NCBI GenBank assembly: GCA_965203795.1
Contig: OZ241915.1
Location: forward strand, 3,162,001 to 3,226,000
DNA length: 64,000 nt
Direction of reading: 5' to 3'
DNA from: CBDBBY01 sp965203795
GTDB lineage: Bacteria; Pseudomonadota; Alphaproteobacteria; Rhodobacterales; Rhodobacteraceae
Positions 28,308 to 37,025 of the stretch are shown here, piece by piece (position 1 is the first letter of the stretch; each line of letters starts with the position of its first letter). The position numbers were made by a program, and so were the translations under genes. The notes beneath the pieces were generated by a model. The model had not been told where the DNA came from and ran no database searches. It saw only the letters and a program-made list of their open reading frames with translations.

Positions 28308-29490
28308 AATCGTGGTTCTGGACGGAGCCCGAACGGCGATCGGCACGTTCGGCGGTTCCTTAGCGTCGGTGGCCCCCATCGATCTCGCTTCCGTCGCGGC
28401 GAAGGCCGCGATCGAGCGCTCAGGCGCGGATGCCGGCCAGATCGGACATGTGGCTTTCGGCCATGTCATCAACACCGAAGCCCGGGACATGTATCTTTCG
28501 CGGGTCGCGTCGCTGGACGCCGGGATACCGGATTCCACGCCCGCCATGAACGTGAACAGGCTTTGCGGGTCGGGCCTTCAGGCGATCGTTTCGGTCGCCC
28601 AGTCCCTCAAGCTGAACGACGCGGAATTCGGATTGGCAGGCGGGTCGGAATGCATGAGCCGCTCCCCTCACTCGATGCAGTCGGCGAGGTGGGGCAAGAA
28701 GATGGGCAACGCCGAAATGGTCGACATGATGATCGGCGCGCTCACGTGCCCGATGGGCACCGGCCACATGGGGATCACTGCGGAAAACGTCGCCGAGGAG
28801 AACCAGATCGACCGCACGGCGCAGGACGAATTCGCCCTTGAAAGCCAGAACCGGGCCGCCGCGGCCATCAAGGAAGGCAGGTTCAAGTCCCAGATCACGC
28901 CGGTGGAGGTCCGCGTCCGGCGCGAAACCAAGCGGTTCGACACGGACGAGCATCCCAAGGCGACGACCGCCGAAGGGCTGGCGAAGCTCCGCCCGGCATT
29001 CAAGAAGGACGGAACCGTCACTGCGGGGAACGCGTCAGGGATCAACGACGGGGCCGCGGCAATCGTCCTCGCCCGTGCCGAAGCGGCGGAGAAGGCCGGC
29101 CTGAAGCCCAAGGCGCGCATCCTCGGCTACGCCCACGCCGGAGTCCGCCCGGAAACCATGGGAATCGGCCCGGTGCCGGCCGTCGAAAAGCTGCTGGAAA
29201 AGCTCGGTCTCTCCGCCGACGACTTCGACGTCATCGAGTCCAACGAGGCGTTCGCGGCGCAGGCGCTCGCAGTGACCAAAAACCTCGGTCTGGACGCATC
29301 CAAGGTCAATCCGAACGGAGGCGCGGTCGCCCTCGGCCATCCGATCGGCGCAACGGGCACGATCATCGCGCTCAAGGCGATCTACGAGCTTGAGCGCACC
29401 GGAGGCTCGAAGGCGCTGGCGACCATGTGCATCGGCGGCGGCCAAGGCATCGCGGTCGCGTTCGAAAGAATGGGCGGAACGGTTCACTGA
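28297..29490 (+). CDS. Acetyl-CoA acetyltransferase (thiolase)
   Basis: A 397-residue thiolase. The start GTG at 28297 has AGGAG just upstream and overlaps maiA. The nucleophilic Cys is in NRLCGSGLQAIVSVAQ. The C-terminal motifs NPNGGAVALGHPIGATG (His) and MCIGGGQGIAVAFE (Cys) are complete. It interconverts acetoacetyl-CoA and two acetyl-CoA, or cleaves other 3-ketoacyl-CoAs. Coupling with maiA fits acetoacetate produced by homogentisate-type breakdown, although a CoA transferase is not in view. Confidence 0.9.
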   Translation: MSDEIVVLDGARTAIGTFGGSLASVAPIDLASVAAKAAIERSGADAGQIGHVAFGHVINTEARDMYLSRVASLDAGIPDSTPAMNVNRLCGSGLQAIVSVAQSLKLNDAEFGLAGGSECMSRSPHSMQSARWGKKMGNAEMVDMMIGALTCPMGTGHMGITAENVAEENQIDRTAQDEFALESQNRAAAAIKEGRFKSQITPVEVRVRRETKRFDTDEHPKATTAEGLAKLRPAFKKDGTVTAGNASGINDGAAAIVLARAEAAEKAGLKPKARILGYAHAGVRPETMGIGPVPAVEKLLEKLGLSADDFDVIESNEAFAAQALAVTKNLGLDASKVNPNGGAVALGHPIGATGTIIALKAIYELERTGGSKALATMCIGGGQGIAVAFERMGGTVH

Positions 29491-29596
29491 CCGGTCGCCG
29501 GTAAAAGCGGCTGCGTCCGGCGCCCCGGAGTTGCGGTGGCCGAGGATTCGATGAGCAGCGTTCCTCGGCACCCGCTTTGCCATTGGATGCCCGGCG

Positions 29597-30727
29597 GTGA
29601 CTGACGCCAAGCCTGCTCTGCGGGTCGGGCTGGTTGGCTCCGGCTTCATGGGCAGGTGCCACGCGAACGCCTTCCGGGCAGTCGGCGGGCTGTTCGACCT
29701 GCCCGTGGGGGTCGAGCTCGCCTGCCTTGCGGACATCGACGAGCCGTCCGCCGCGCGCAACGCTGCGGAACTGGGATTCGAATGGTCCACCGGCGACTGG
29801 AAGACCCTCGCTGCGGCAGACGATGTCGATCTGGTCGCGATCACGGCGCCGAATTCGCTTCACGAGCCGATCGCGCTCGAGGCGATTGCGCGCGGAAAGG
29901 CGGTATATTGCGAAAAGCCGCTCGCCACGGATTCGGACGGGGCGCTGCGGATGCAGCGGGCCGCGGCGGAAGCGGGCGTCCAAACGGTGGTCGGGTTCAA
30001 TTTCCTCAGCAATCCGCTGATCGCTCTGGCGAAGGAAATCGTCGAATCAGGCGAAATCGGCAACGTGACCGGATTCCGCGGTCGCCACGCCGAAGACTAT
30101 TTCGCCAGCCCGGACGCGCCCCACACCTTCAGGACCGAGCCTGCGGGCGGAGGCGCGCTGGCGGATCTGGGAAGCCATGTGGTTTCGCTGGCGCGCCATC
30201 TGGTCGGGCCGATCTCCGAAGTGGCCGGCGATCTGACGACAATCGTCTCCGAGCGGCCGGATTCCGCCGGCTCCGAGAACCTGAAGCCCGTTCCGGTCGA
30301 TGACATGGCGCACGCGCTGATCCGGTTCGAGAACGGCGCAGCCGGATCCTTCGAGGCGAACTGGTCCGCATCCGGAAGGACCATGGACTTGTCGTTCGAG
30401 ATAACGGGAAGCACCGGAAGCATCCGCTTCACACAGGAGCGGATGAACGAACTCCTCGTTTGCACCGAGCGCGGACGGAAGAGCGGCTACACGAAAATCG
30501 AGGCCGGACCGGAGCATCCGCCCTACGGGCGGTTCTGTCCGGCTCCCGGGCACCAGCTTGGGTTCAACGACCTGAAAGTGATCGAGGTTTCGAGACTTGT
30601 TGAATCCGTAGCAAAGGACACGCCGACCTTTCCGGATTTCCTTGAGGCCTGCCGCATTCAGCAAACGATTGACGCGATAAGGCGGTCGTCCGATCAGCGG
30701 CAGTGGCTTGCGGTGGAATCAGGCTGA
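29597..30727 (+). CDS. Gfo/Idh/MocA family NAD(P)-dependent oxidoreductase
   Basis: A 376-residue protein. The N-terminal Rossmann motif VGLVGSGFMGRCHANAF and the family hallmark YCEKPLATDSDG are present. The C-terminal domain includes ADLGSHVVSLARHLVGP, carrying the catalytic His region. The family oxidises or reduces sugars and cyclitols. It lies 106 nt after the thiolase on the same strand and before two iolG copies, so a cyclitol substrate is plausible. The start is GTG. The substrate cannot be told from sequence. Confidence 0.85.
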   Translation: MTDAKPALRVGLVGSGFMGRCHANAFRAVGGLFDLPVGVELACLADIDEPSAARNAAELGFEWSTGDWKTLAAADDVDLVAITAPNSLHEPIALEAIARGKAVYCEKPLATDSDGALRMQRAAAEAGVQTVVGFNFLSNPLIALAKEIVESGEIGNVTGFRGRHAEDYFASPDAPHTFRTEPAGGGALADLGSHVVSLARHLVGPISEVAGDLTTIVSERPDSAGSENLKPVPVDDMAHALIRFENGAAGSFEANWSASGRTMDLSFEITGSTGSIRFTQERMNELLVCTERGRKSGYTKIEAGPEHPPYGRFCPAPGHQLGFNDLKVIEVSRLVESVAKDTPTFPDFLEACRIQQTIDAIRRSSDQRQWLAVESG

Positions 30728-30856
30728 AGAGCGCCCGGCGCCAAGCGTCGGTGCGCACCCGCCATTCTTCGCGCCGCTGCCGGCCATTCACCACATGCGT
30801 CAGCACCTGCCGAGCGCACGGCATTGCGGCTCAGCTGCGGAAATGCCGGAACGCAT

Positions 30857-31429
30857 TCATTTGAAAGATCGCATCAGCCTCGACATGGCCCGGAAGAACG
30901 AAATCCAGCCTCCCATCCCGCCAAGGGACGACCGGCGGCGACGGCGGCGAGTGACCGGGCGTCTGGCCGGACCGTAGCCTCCGCGCCGTTCACGACGCCA
31001 CTCGCTGGGCCGCTGCCACTGCCCGCTCCACAATCCCCGTCCTTCCGTCTGCGCTATGCGTTCCAAGTGGCGGTACTGTTCGCCGTATTCCGCGACGGCG
31101 TACCCGGCCCTGACCATCCAAGCGCACATGTCCTCGGTTCGGCCGTCCGGATGCTTCATGCTGAAGCCCGCAATGATGCGGCCGTACTTTCCGCGGTTTT
31201 CGGCATCGCCTTCAATGACGGGTCTGAAGCCCTCACGCTGACGCATCATCACGCGTTCGATCAGCGCTTGAGTGGCAGCCTCCCCCGCGTCGATTCTTCG
31301 GCCGCGCGCGTCGTAGGCCAGTTGCCCGTTCTCGGGAGCGTCGATACCGGCGAGCCGAATCGGGCCGTACTCAGGCACCTTGATCGTGTCGCCGTCGACA
31401 ACGACTCCGGAAGTCTCCAATCCATTCAT
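30857..31429 (-). CDS. Thermonuclease (SNase-like) domain protein
   Basis: A 190-residue protein. The OB-fold nuclease core is clear: VVVDGDTIKV, IRLAGIDAPENGQ, GRIIAGF and MVRAGYAVAEYG. Catalytic arginine and acidic residues of the staphylococcal nuclease family appear to be kept (DGDT, RLAGIDAPE). After residue 130 the chain becomes a basic Arg-rich tail (residues about 145-170). No signal peptide is seen, so a secreted role is doubtful. The function is likely nucleic-acid binding or degradation. Confidence 0.8.
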   Translation of the reverse strand: MNGLETSGVVVDGDTIKVPEYGPIRLAGIDAPENGQLAYDARGRRIDAGEAATQALIERVMMRQREGFRPVIEGDAENRGKYGRIIAGFSMKHPDGRTEDMCAWMVRAGYAVAEYGEQYRHLERIAQTEGRGLWSGQWQRPSEWRRERRGGYGPARRPVTRRRRRRSSLGGMGGWISFFRAMSRLMRSFK

Positions 31430-31783
31430 CGCGGAACCATGCGGCCTTCAGCATCCATTCGCATATTTCCTGCCGCTGGGGTTCCGGCAACCGGACAATT
31501 CACGGAATCCTCGCATCTCCGCCTGTGCCGCCCGAACGCATCGCTTCGCAACATCAGCGGCGCGGCGAGAGCTCGGCGGGCGTTCTGAGTCCGTTTTCCG
31601 CCCTGCATTACTGGCTTTCCGCTGCCGGAATGCAACTGCCGCCAGCTCGGGGGCAGGCTCCCGATTCCCGCGCCGCAACGCCGGATTCCTTCCAGGCTGA
31701 ATCACGCCGATCCGCTACCCGCCGAACAATTGCATCGCCGGAAACCCCAAAGGATCGGCCGGACCACCGATCGGCGGCTCGCG
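31430..31783. other. 354-bp gap, nothing recognised
   Basis: No gene, repeat or terminator stands out between the SNase-like gene start and the iolG stop. A promoter for the SNase gene would lie at its left end. Confidence 0.5.
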
Positions 31784-32797
31784 TCAGCACACCTCGGAAA
31801 TCTTCACCGCCCTTCCTTCGCGCGCAGACAAGGACGCCGCTTCCGCGAGCAGCAATGCACGCCTACCGTCTTCAAACCCCGGCGACGCAGGCGTTCCGTT
31901 CGTGACGCAATCCGCAAAGGCCGTAAGTTCGGCCATGTACGCCTCCGAGTACCTTTCGATGAAGAAATGCAGGTACGGCTCCGATTCGTCCGTCGAATCC
32001 GATGAATGGACACGCGCCTCGTGGGGCTTCCTGTTCCCGCTGACCGCCATCCCGGCCGAGCCGAACAGCTCGACCCTCTGATCGTAGCCGAACGCCGCCT
32101 GGCGGCAATTGTTGATGTGGCACTGGACGCCGGACGCCGTCCGCATGAACACCATCGCCGTGTCATGATCGTCGTGCTCCATCATCATGCCGGGCGCGAC
32201 CAGCCGATCCATTGCCGCGAAGACCTCCATAGGCTCGTCGCCCAGCATGTACCGGGCAAGATCGAAGTCGTGGATTGTCATGCTGCGCAGCAGCCCGCCC
32301 GACGCACTGAGGAACTTCACCGGCGGCGGCTCGGGGTCGCGGGACGAGATGACAACCTGGCGCAAATCGCCGATCCGCCCGGACCTCAGCGCCTCGCGGG
32401 CGGCTGCGTGCCCTGGGTCGAACCGCCGGTTGAAGCCGATCTGCACCGGAACATCCGAATCCGCGATAGCGGCACCGCAAGCGTTGACACGCCGGATGTC
32501 CAAATCGATCGGCTTTTCGCAGAGGACCGGCTTTTTCGCCGCAACGGCCTGCTCAATGTAATCCGCGTGCGTGGAGGACGAAGACGCAACGAGCACGCCA
32601 TCGACCCTGCCTGACTCGAACACCTCCTCCGCGGAACGCGCGCGCTCGGCGCCGTGCGACGCCGCCACGGAATCCGCCGCCTCGGGCAGGCTGTCGAATA
32701 CCGCTGCCAACTCCAGCCGCGGATGCGCGACGATGTTCGCGGCATGCACCCGCCCGATCCGTCCGCAGCCGATCAATCCGATTCTGATCGTGTTCAT
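31784..32797 (-). CDS. iolG: Inositol 2-dehydrogenase (copy 1 of 2)
   Basis: A 337-residue Gfo/Idh enzyme of the IolG type, which oxidises myo-inositol to scyllo-inosose with NAD+. The N-terminal IGLIGCGRIGRVHAANI, the catalytic KPIDLDIRRVNACG, and IGFNRRFDPGH and MTIHDFDLARYMLG are all characteristic. The start at ATG 32797 matches the family's N-terminus; the frame upstream is open but unrelated. It follows the second iolG copy with an 83-nt gap. By hand alignment the two are about 82% identical, with a near-invariant stretch in the C-terminal half. Confidence 0.88.
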   Translation of the reverse strand: MNTIRIGLIGCGRIGRVHAANIVAHPRLELAAVFDSLPEAADSVAASHGAERARSAEEVFESGRVDGVLVASSSSTHADYIEQAVAAKKPVLCEKPIDLDIRRVNACGAAIADSDVPVQIGFNRRFDPGHAAAREALRSGRIGDLRQVVISSRDPEPPPVKFLSASGGLLRSMTIHDFDLARYMLGDEPMEVFAAMDRLVAPGMMMEHDDHDTAMVFMRTASGVQCHINNCRQAAFGYDQRVELFGSAGMAVSGNRKPHEARVHSSDSTDESEPYLHFFIERYSEAYMAELTAFADCVTNGTPASPGFEDGRRALLLAEAASLSAREGRAVKISEVC

Positions 32798-32880
32798 GAT
32801 TCGCCTTGCTTCGCGTCGGATCCGGTGCCGGGCGCGGGATTCCCGGTTGACGCCAACATGCTCCCGGCTCCCTGAACGGA

Positions 32881-33894
32881 TCAGCCGATCTCCTTCAACC
32901 TGACTGCCCGGCCTTCTTGGACAGACAGGTAGGCCGCTTCCGCGAGCAGCAGCGCGCGCCTGCCGTCCTCGAAACCAGGCGATGCAGGCGTTCCGTTGGT
33001 GATGCAGTCCGCAAAGGCTGTCAGCTCGGCCACGTACGCCTCCGAGTACCTCTCGATGAAGAAATTCAGATACGGCTCCGAGACGTCCGTCGAATTCGAC
33101 GAATGGACGCGCGCCTCGTGGGGCTTCCTGTTGCCGCTGACCGCCATTCCGGCCGAACCGAACAGCTCGACCCTTTGGTCGTAGCCGAAGGCGGCCTGAC
33201 GGCAGTTGTTGATGTGGCACTGGATGCCGTCCGCCGTCCTCATGAACACCATGGCCGTGTCGTAGTCGTCGTGCGCCGCCATCATGCCCGGCGCAACCAG
33301 CCGATCCAGCATCGCGAAGACCTCCACAGGCTCGCCGCCCAGCATGTGCCGGGCGAGGTCGAAATCATGGATGGTCATGTCGCGGAGAATGCCTCCGGAC
33401 ACGCGCACGTACTCAGCGGGCGGCGGTTCGGGGTCGCGGGACGAGATGACAACCTGCCTCAGATCGCCGATCCTTCCGGACAGCAGCGCATTGCGGGCGG
33501 CGGCGTGTCCTGGATCGAACCTGCGGTTGAATCCGATTTGCACCGGCACGCCGCTACCGGCAATCGCCTTTCCGCAAGCGTTAACGCGCTCAATGTCCAA
33601 GTCTATCGGCTTTTCGCAGAGCGCCGGTTTCTTCGCGGCGACTGCCTGTTCGATGTAATCCGCGTGCGTCGAAGTCGCTGACGCGATCAGGACCGCGTCG
33701 ATTTCGCCGGATTCAAATACTGCGTCTGCCGAAGGAGCCTGCCTGGCGCCATGCGCCTCGGCGACCGCTCCTGCCGCTTCCGGCAAGCTGTCGAAGACCG
33801 AGGCCAGCTCAAGCCGGGGGTGCGCGGCAATGTTGGCGGCGTGCATCATCCCGATCCGACCGCACCCGATCAACCCAATTCGAATTCTGCTCAT
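32881..33894 (-). CDS. iolG: Inositol 2-dehydrogenase (copy 2 of 2)
   Basis: A 337-residue paralogue of the downstream gene with the same motifs (IGLIGCGRIGMMHAAN, KPIDLDIERVNACG, IGFNRRFDPGHAAARNALL, MTIHDFDLARHMLG). The start is ATG 33894, with AAGG just before it. Differences cluster in the Rossmann domain (residues about 42-75) and at residues about 160-166 (AEYVRV versus VKFLSA). These could alter cofactor or stereoisomer preference, for example myo- versus scyllo- or chiro-inositol. The tandem pair looks like a recent duplication. It is the first gene transcribed. Confidence 0.88.
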   Translation of the reverse strand: MSRIRIGLIGCGRIGMMHAANIAAHPRLELASVFDSLPEAAGAVAEAHGARQAPSADAVFESGEIDAVLIASATSTHADYIEQAVAAKKPALCEKPIDLDIERVNACGKAIAGSGVPVQIGFNRRFDPGHAAARNALLSGRIGDLRQVVISSRDPEPPPAEYVRVSGGILRDMTIHDFDLARHMLGGEPVEVFAMLDRLVAPGMMAAHDDYDTAMVFMRTADGIQCHINNCRQAAFGYDQRVELFGSAGMAVSGNRKPHEARVHSSNSTDVSEPYLNFFIERYSEAYVAELTAFADCITNGTPASPGFEDGRRALLLAEAAYLSVQEGRAVRLKEIG

Positions 33895-34096
33895 CCTTCG
33901 CCTTATCCCCGCGCCCGAAGCGCGATGTCTTCCGTTGACTTGCCGCAACAAGTAACGCTTTCGTACGGTTCTCGCCAAGGCTTACTCAGACACGCCCCGC
34001 ACGATTCCGCGGCCTCGACATCATCCGCACTCGCAACCTGCGCGTTGGTTGCACGATGCTCTCTTCAGAACGACAATTTTGCATCACGCAACTTAA

Positions 34097-34123
34097 GGTT
34101 GCGCAATGGGTTATTGCGCAACC
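34097..34123. promoter_or_regulatory. Perfect inverted repeat 1 upstream of the Fic gene
   Basis: GGTTGCGCAAT (34097-34107) and ATTGCGCAACC (34113-34123) are perfect 11-nt arms around GGGTT. It is a likely protein-binding site of the same type as the sites nearer the gene. Confidence 0.6.
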
Positions 34124-34364
34124 AAGGAAACTGGCTGTCGGATATCACAGCAACCCATCCGCGGGCTTCCTACATGAAGGACGTATACAGAAACGACCGC
34201 CGGTCCGAACAGGTCCGGAAGCTATGCAGCCCGTCGGCAAGTGCGATGCCGTTTGCCCGGGCGTCCTGCTTCTTCAAACCTCACGTTGATTGCGCAATAC
34301 CCTCTCAGCAAATCGAACTTGCGTCACGCAACTCATGATTGCGCGATCTGGCGCGATACATTTA

Positions 34365-34395
34365 TTGGTTACGCAATAGGCTATTGCGCAATCAA
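34365..34395. promoter_or_regulatory. Inverted repeat 2 upstream of the Fic gene
   Basis: 15-nt arms TTGGTTACGCAATAG and CTATTGCGCAATCAA flank a single G, matching at 13 of 15 positions. The core is shared with repeats 1 and 3. Confidence 0.6.
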
Positions 34396-34760
34396 GGTGA
34401 TTGGCTGCCGACTGGCAGCATGAGATTCTGCCGCGCGCGCCCTACCCCAAGGCCGCGCACTTGAGGGATCGTTGCAGCCACGCAGGTCCAAACCAGAGAG
34501 CCGTTCAACGCAACAGCGTTTCATCAGGTGCCATGCAGCTACTTGGAAGCCAACTGCTTCAGCATTCCTTGCCATAGTTGCGCAATCGCGCTCCAGCACG
34601 GCGATCTTGAATCGCGCAATGTTTTCTGCGCGATTTGGCGCGATTGCCTACTTACTTGCATGATCTGGTGCCTCCCCCCGATTTGTTGCGCAAAAAACAC
34701 AAACCCACATCCATATTGCGTAATACGGCTCATGATTGCGCAATCCGCCGAAATCCTCTA

Positions 34761-34793
34761 TTTGGTTGCGTATTAGGCTATCACGCAACCAAA
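34761..34793. promoter_or_regulatory. Inverted repeat 3, eight bases before the Fic start codon
   Basis: Perfect 11-nt arms TTTGGTTGCGT (34761-34771) and ACGCAACCAAA (34783-34793) around ATTAGGCTATC. It ends eight bases before ATG 34802, so a bound repressor, or a hairpin in the leader RNA, would block expression. The Fic protein's own winged helix is the obvious candidate ligand. Confidence 0.6.
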
Positions 34794-34801
34794 TCAAGAA
34801 A

Positions 34802-36256
34802 ATGGCCAAACATATCGACGCAACCCAGCTGCAAGCGATCTTGGACGTTGTTGCCGCCAAGCCGGGCGGAATGTCGGCGCCCAAAATACTGGACGCACTC
34901 GGCAACCCAATGCCCATGCGAACCTTGCAGTACCGACTCAGGCATCTTGTCGCCAACGACAAGCTGATCCGCGAAGGCAGCGCACGTGCCTCGATATACC
35001 GCATTCCCGCTTCATTCAGCCGCCGCAGTAGAACTGAGAAACCAGCTGACTCGGCACCTGTGCCGTTGTCAGACGCCGGCGCAGCAATCAGGAAATACGT
35101 TTCTCAGCCAATGGCCATGCGAAAGCCAGTTTCCTACAATACCGACTTCCTGGATTCATACCGCCCCAACGAAACCCGATACCTCCACGACGAGGATTTG
35201 GCGCGCCTATACGAAGCTCGAATTACCGAATTTGCGCAGTCGCCAGCAGGAACGTACGCAAAGCGAATATTGGATCGTTTATTAATTGAATTGTCTTGGA
35301 ACTCAAGCCGCTTGGAGGGTAACACATTTTCAATTCTGGATACGCAACGGCTAATTCATTTCCGTGTCGTCGGCGACGATAAGGATCGGGAGGAAATTCA
35401 AATGATTATAAACCACAAGGAGGCGATAAATTTTCTAGTAAATTCAGCCGAAGACATTGGTTTCAATCGTTATACGATTTTGAATCTTCATTCAATTCTT
35501 GCCGACAATTTGCTTGGAGATCAAATGGCGCGGGGCCGCCTCCGGTTCCGAGCGGTTGGAATCGGTAGATCGGTTTATTACCCTCTAGAGAACCCGCATT
35601 TGATTGAAGAATATTTCAATCGGCTTCTCGACAAAGCGGAAGCAATTCGCGATCCATTTGAGCAGTCGTTTTTTGCTATGGCGCATTTCTCGTACCTGCA
35701 GGCTTTTGACGATGTGAACAAACGGGTTTCAAGGCTTGCGGCGAACATTCCATTGTTCAAATCAAATCTTTCGCCATTGACGTTTGCCGACGTGCCTAAG
35801 AGTCTCTACGTTGAAGCGCTGCTTGGCATATACGAGCTCAATCAACACGAACTCCTGAAGGATGTGTTCTTGTGGGCATACGCGCGGTCGGCAGCGAAGA
35901 GCATAGCGATCCGGCAGTCGGTTGGCGAGCCAGACCCGTTCAGGTTACGTTACCGGGTCGAGCTTCATGAGTTAGTTGCCATCATCCTGCGCGAGACCAT
36001 GAACCGCAAGCGTGCATTTGAATTTGTTGTCAACTGGGCAAAAAACAACATTTCTGACGAAGATGTCGAAGATTTTCGGGAAATGGTGGAAACCGAGTTA
36101 TTGAGCCTTCACGAAGGAAACTTCGCACAATATCGGATCCGGCCATCGGAGTTCCGGGCTTGGAGTGAACCTTGGCAAAAGGAATTATCAGGAAGCGCAG
36201 CGATTCAGCTATCCGCTGAGGCTACATTGTCGCAAGGGTTGCCGGAAAAGGAATAA
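34802..36256 (+). CDS. Fic-domain protein with N-terminal winged helix
   Basis: A 484-residue Fic protein; Fic enzymes transfer AMP or another nucleotide to target proteins. Residues 1-68 form a winged helix (GGMSAPKILDALG, RTLQYRLRHLVANDKLIREG). The inhibitory motif SSRLEGN sits near residue 170, where its Glu would block ATP gamma-phosphate binding. The active site FSYLQAFDDVNKRVSRLAAN near residue 294 is the variant HxxxLQxFxDxNKRxSR form seen in large regulator-like Fic proteins. ATG 34802 is chosen because the domain begins there and repeat 3 would otherwise lie inside the gene. The gene is AT-richer than its neighbours, which suggests transfer. Auto-regulation by the N-terminal domain is inferred. 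Confidence 0.85.
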   Translation: MAKHIDATQLQAILDVVAAKPGGMSAPKILDALGNPMPMRTLQYRLRHLVANDKLIREGSARASIYRIPASFSRRSRTEKPADSAPVPLSDAGAAIRKYVSQPMAMRKPVSYNTDFLDSYRPNETRYLHDEDLARLYEARITEFAQSPAGTYAKRILDRLLIELSWNSSRLEGNTFSILDTQRLIHFRVVGDDKDREEIQMIINHKEAINFLVNSAEDIGFNRYTILNLHSILADNLLGDQMARGRLRFRAVGIGRSVYYPLENPHLIEEYFNRLLDKAEAIRDPFEQSFFAMAHFSYLQAFDDVNKRVSRLAANIPLFKSNLSPLTFADVPKSLYVEALLGIYELNQHELLKDVFLWAYARSAAKSIAIRQSVGEPDPFRLRYRVELHELVAIILRETMNRKRAFEFVVNWAKNNISDEDVEDFREMVETELLSLHEGNFAQYRIRPSEFRAWSEPWQKELSGSAAIQLSAEATLSQGLPEKE

Positions 36257-36313
36257 TCAAAAAACAAATCTGGCCGCGCGGGCATCCGCGTCCCGACATT
36301 GCAATGCGGGCCG

Positions 36314-36937
36314 CTACTGTTTTCCGACGGCAGGCAATCCTTCTGCCACGCCGGGCTTCAGCACGGCCGGGTCGTAAGCCTTCCGGCCGAACACCTTCCG
36401 CACCATCGGCTCGAAAAACGGAAGGTCTTCGGTGGGATAGTCCGGATCAAACGACGACTGGTCCCAACGTTCGCAGAAATCCTCGCACGATTTGAAATAG
36501 ATGTGGCCCTTGAATCGGTCGCGGGCGTTCTTGTCCCATCCGTAGTGGTGCGCGTAGTAGACCATCTGGAATATCCCGTGATGCTCCACGACCCAGGCGA
36601 CCTCCTCGCGGACGAACGGCCTGATCACCTCCGCCGAAAACCGGTCGTGGTTCTGCGGGGCGAGCCCGTCGCCGACATCGTGAAGCAGAGCCCCGACGAC
36701 CCAGTCCAGATCCGCGCCCTCGCGGTGGGCTCGGGTAGCGGCCTGCAAACCATGGCAAAGCCTGGTGATTTTGTACCCCGACAGCGTGTCGTCTCCTTGG
36801 CGCTCCATTTCCGCAAGCACCCTGTCCGCGGTCAGCGCGTGGTAGGGCTTTTCCCGGTCCGCGAGCAGTTCGTAGTCTTCCTTGGTGCCCGATTTCATTT
36901 CGACGAACGACACCGTCCGGGCAGATTCAGTTGTCAC
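36314..36937 (-). CDS. HD-domain putative diiron oxygenase (PhnZ/TmpB/MIOX-like)
   Basis: A 207-residue protein from a GTG start with GGAGGAAGG upstream. Candidate metal ligands in order are H62 (RLCHGLQ), H86 and D87 (LLHDVGDG), H97, H119/H120 (VVEHHGIF) and D159 (CERWDQ). The same H...HD...H...H...D set, with similar early spacing, is used by the mixed-valent diiron oxygenases PhnZ, TmpB and myo-inositol oxygenase. The gene next upstream is a PhyH-type dioxygenase, the arrangement of PhnY/PhnZ, yet it sits in an inositol gene run. Either phosphonate C-P cleavage or cyclitol oxidation is possible. It is not an ordinary phosphohydrolase context. Confidence 0.7.
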   Translation of the reverse strand: MTTESARTVSFVEMKSGTKEDYELLADREKPYHALTADRVLAEMERQGDDTLSGYKITRLCHGLQAATRAHREGADLDWVVGALLHDVGDGLAPQNHDRFSAEVIRPFVREEVAWVVEHHGIFQMVYYAHHYGWDKNARDRFKGHIYFKSCEDFCERWDQSSFDPDYPTEDLPFFEPMVRKVFGRKAYDPAVLKPGVAEGLPAVGKQ

Positions 36938-37025
36938 AGCCTTCCTCCCGTTTAATTTCCGTGGGCTGCCGCCTGCACTTTGCGCGGGCCCAAGCCAGCA
37001 GCATCAGCACTTCCCGCCGGACGCG

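Larger units (their letters stand above)
33895..34801. repeat. Repeat-rich intergenic region with seven TTGCGCAA cores
   Basis: About 900 bp between the iolG promoter and the Fic gene. The exact 8-mer TTGCGCAA occurs at 34099, 34114, 34290, 34384, 34578, 34686 and 34736. Three longer inverted repeats are listed separately. Direct repeats are also present: GCGCGATCTGGCGCGAT at 34341 and GCGCGATTTGGCGCGAT at 34628, and CTCATGATTGCGC near 34333 and 34729. Spacing is irregular and no spacer/repeat periodicity exists. No gene is recognised. It looks like several diverged copies of one operator-like block. Confidence 0.8.

Noticed and set aside
34081..34800. CRISPR array suspected from the repeated TTGCGCAA cores
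   Set aside because: Spacing between copies ranges from 15 to about 190 nt and the repeats are short palindromic cores, not uniform 25-40-nt repeats with equal spacers; no cas gene is near.
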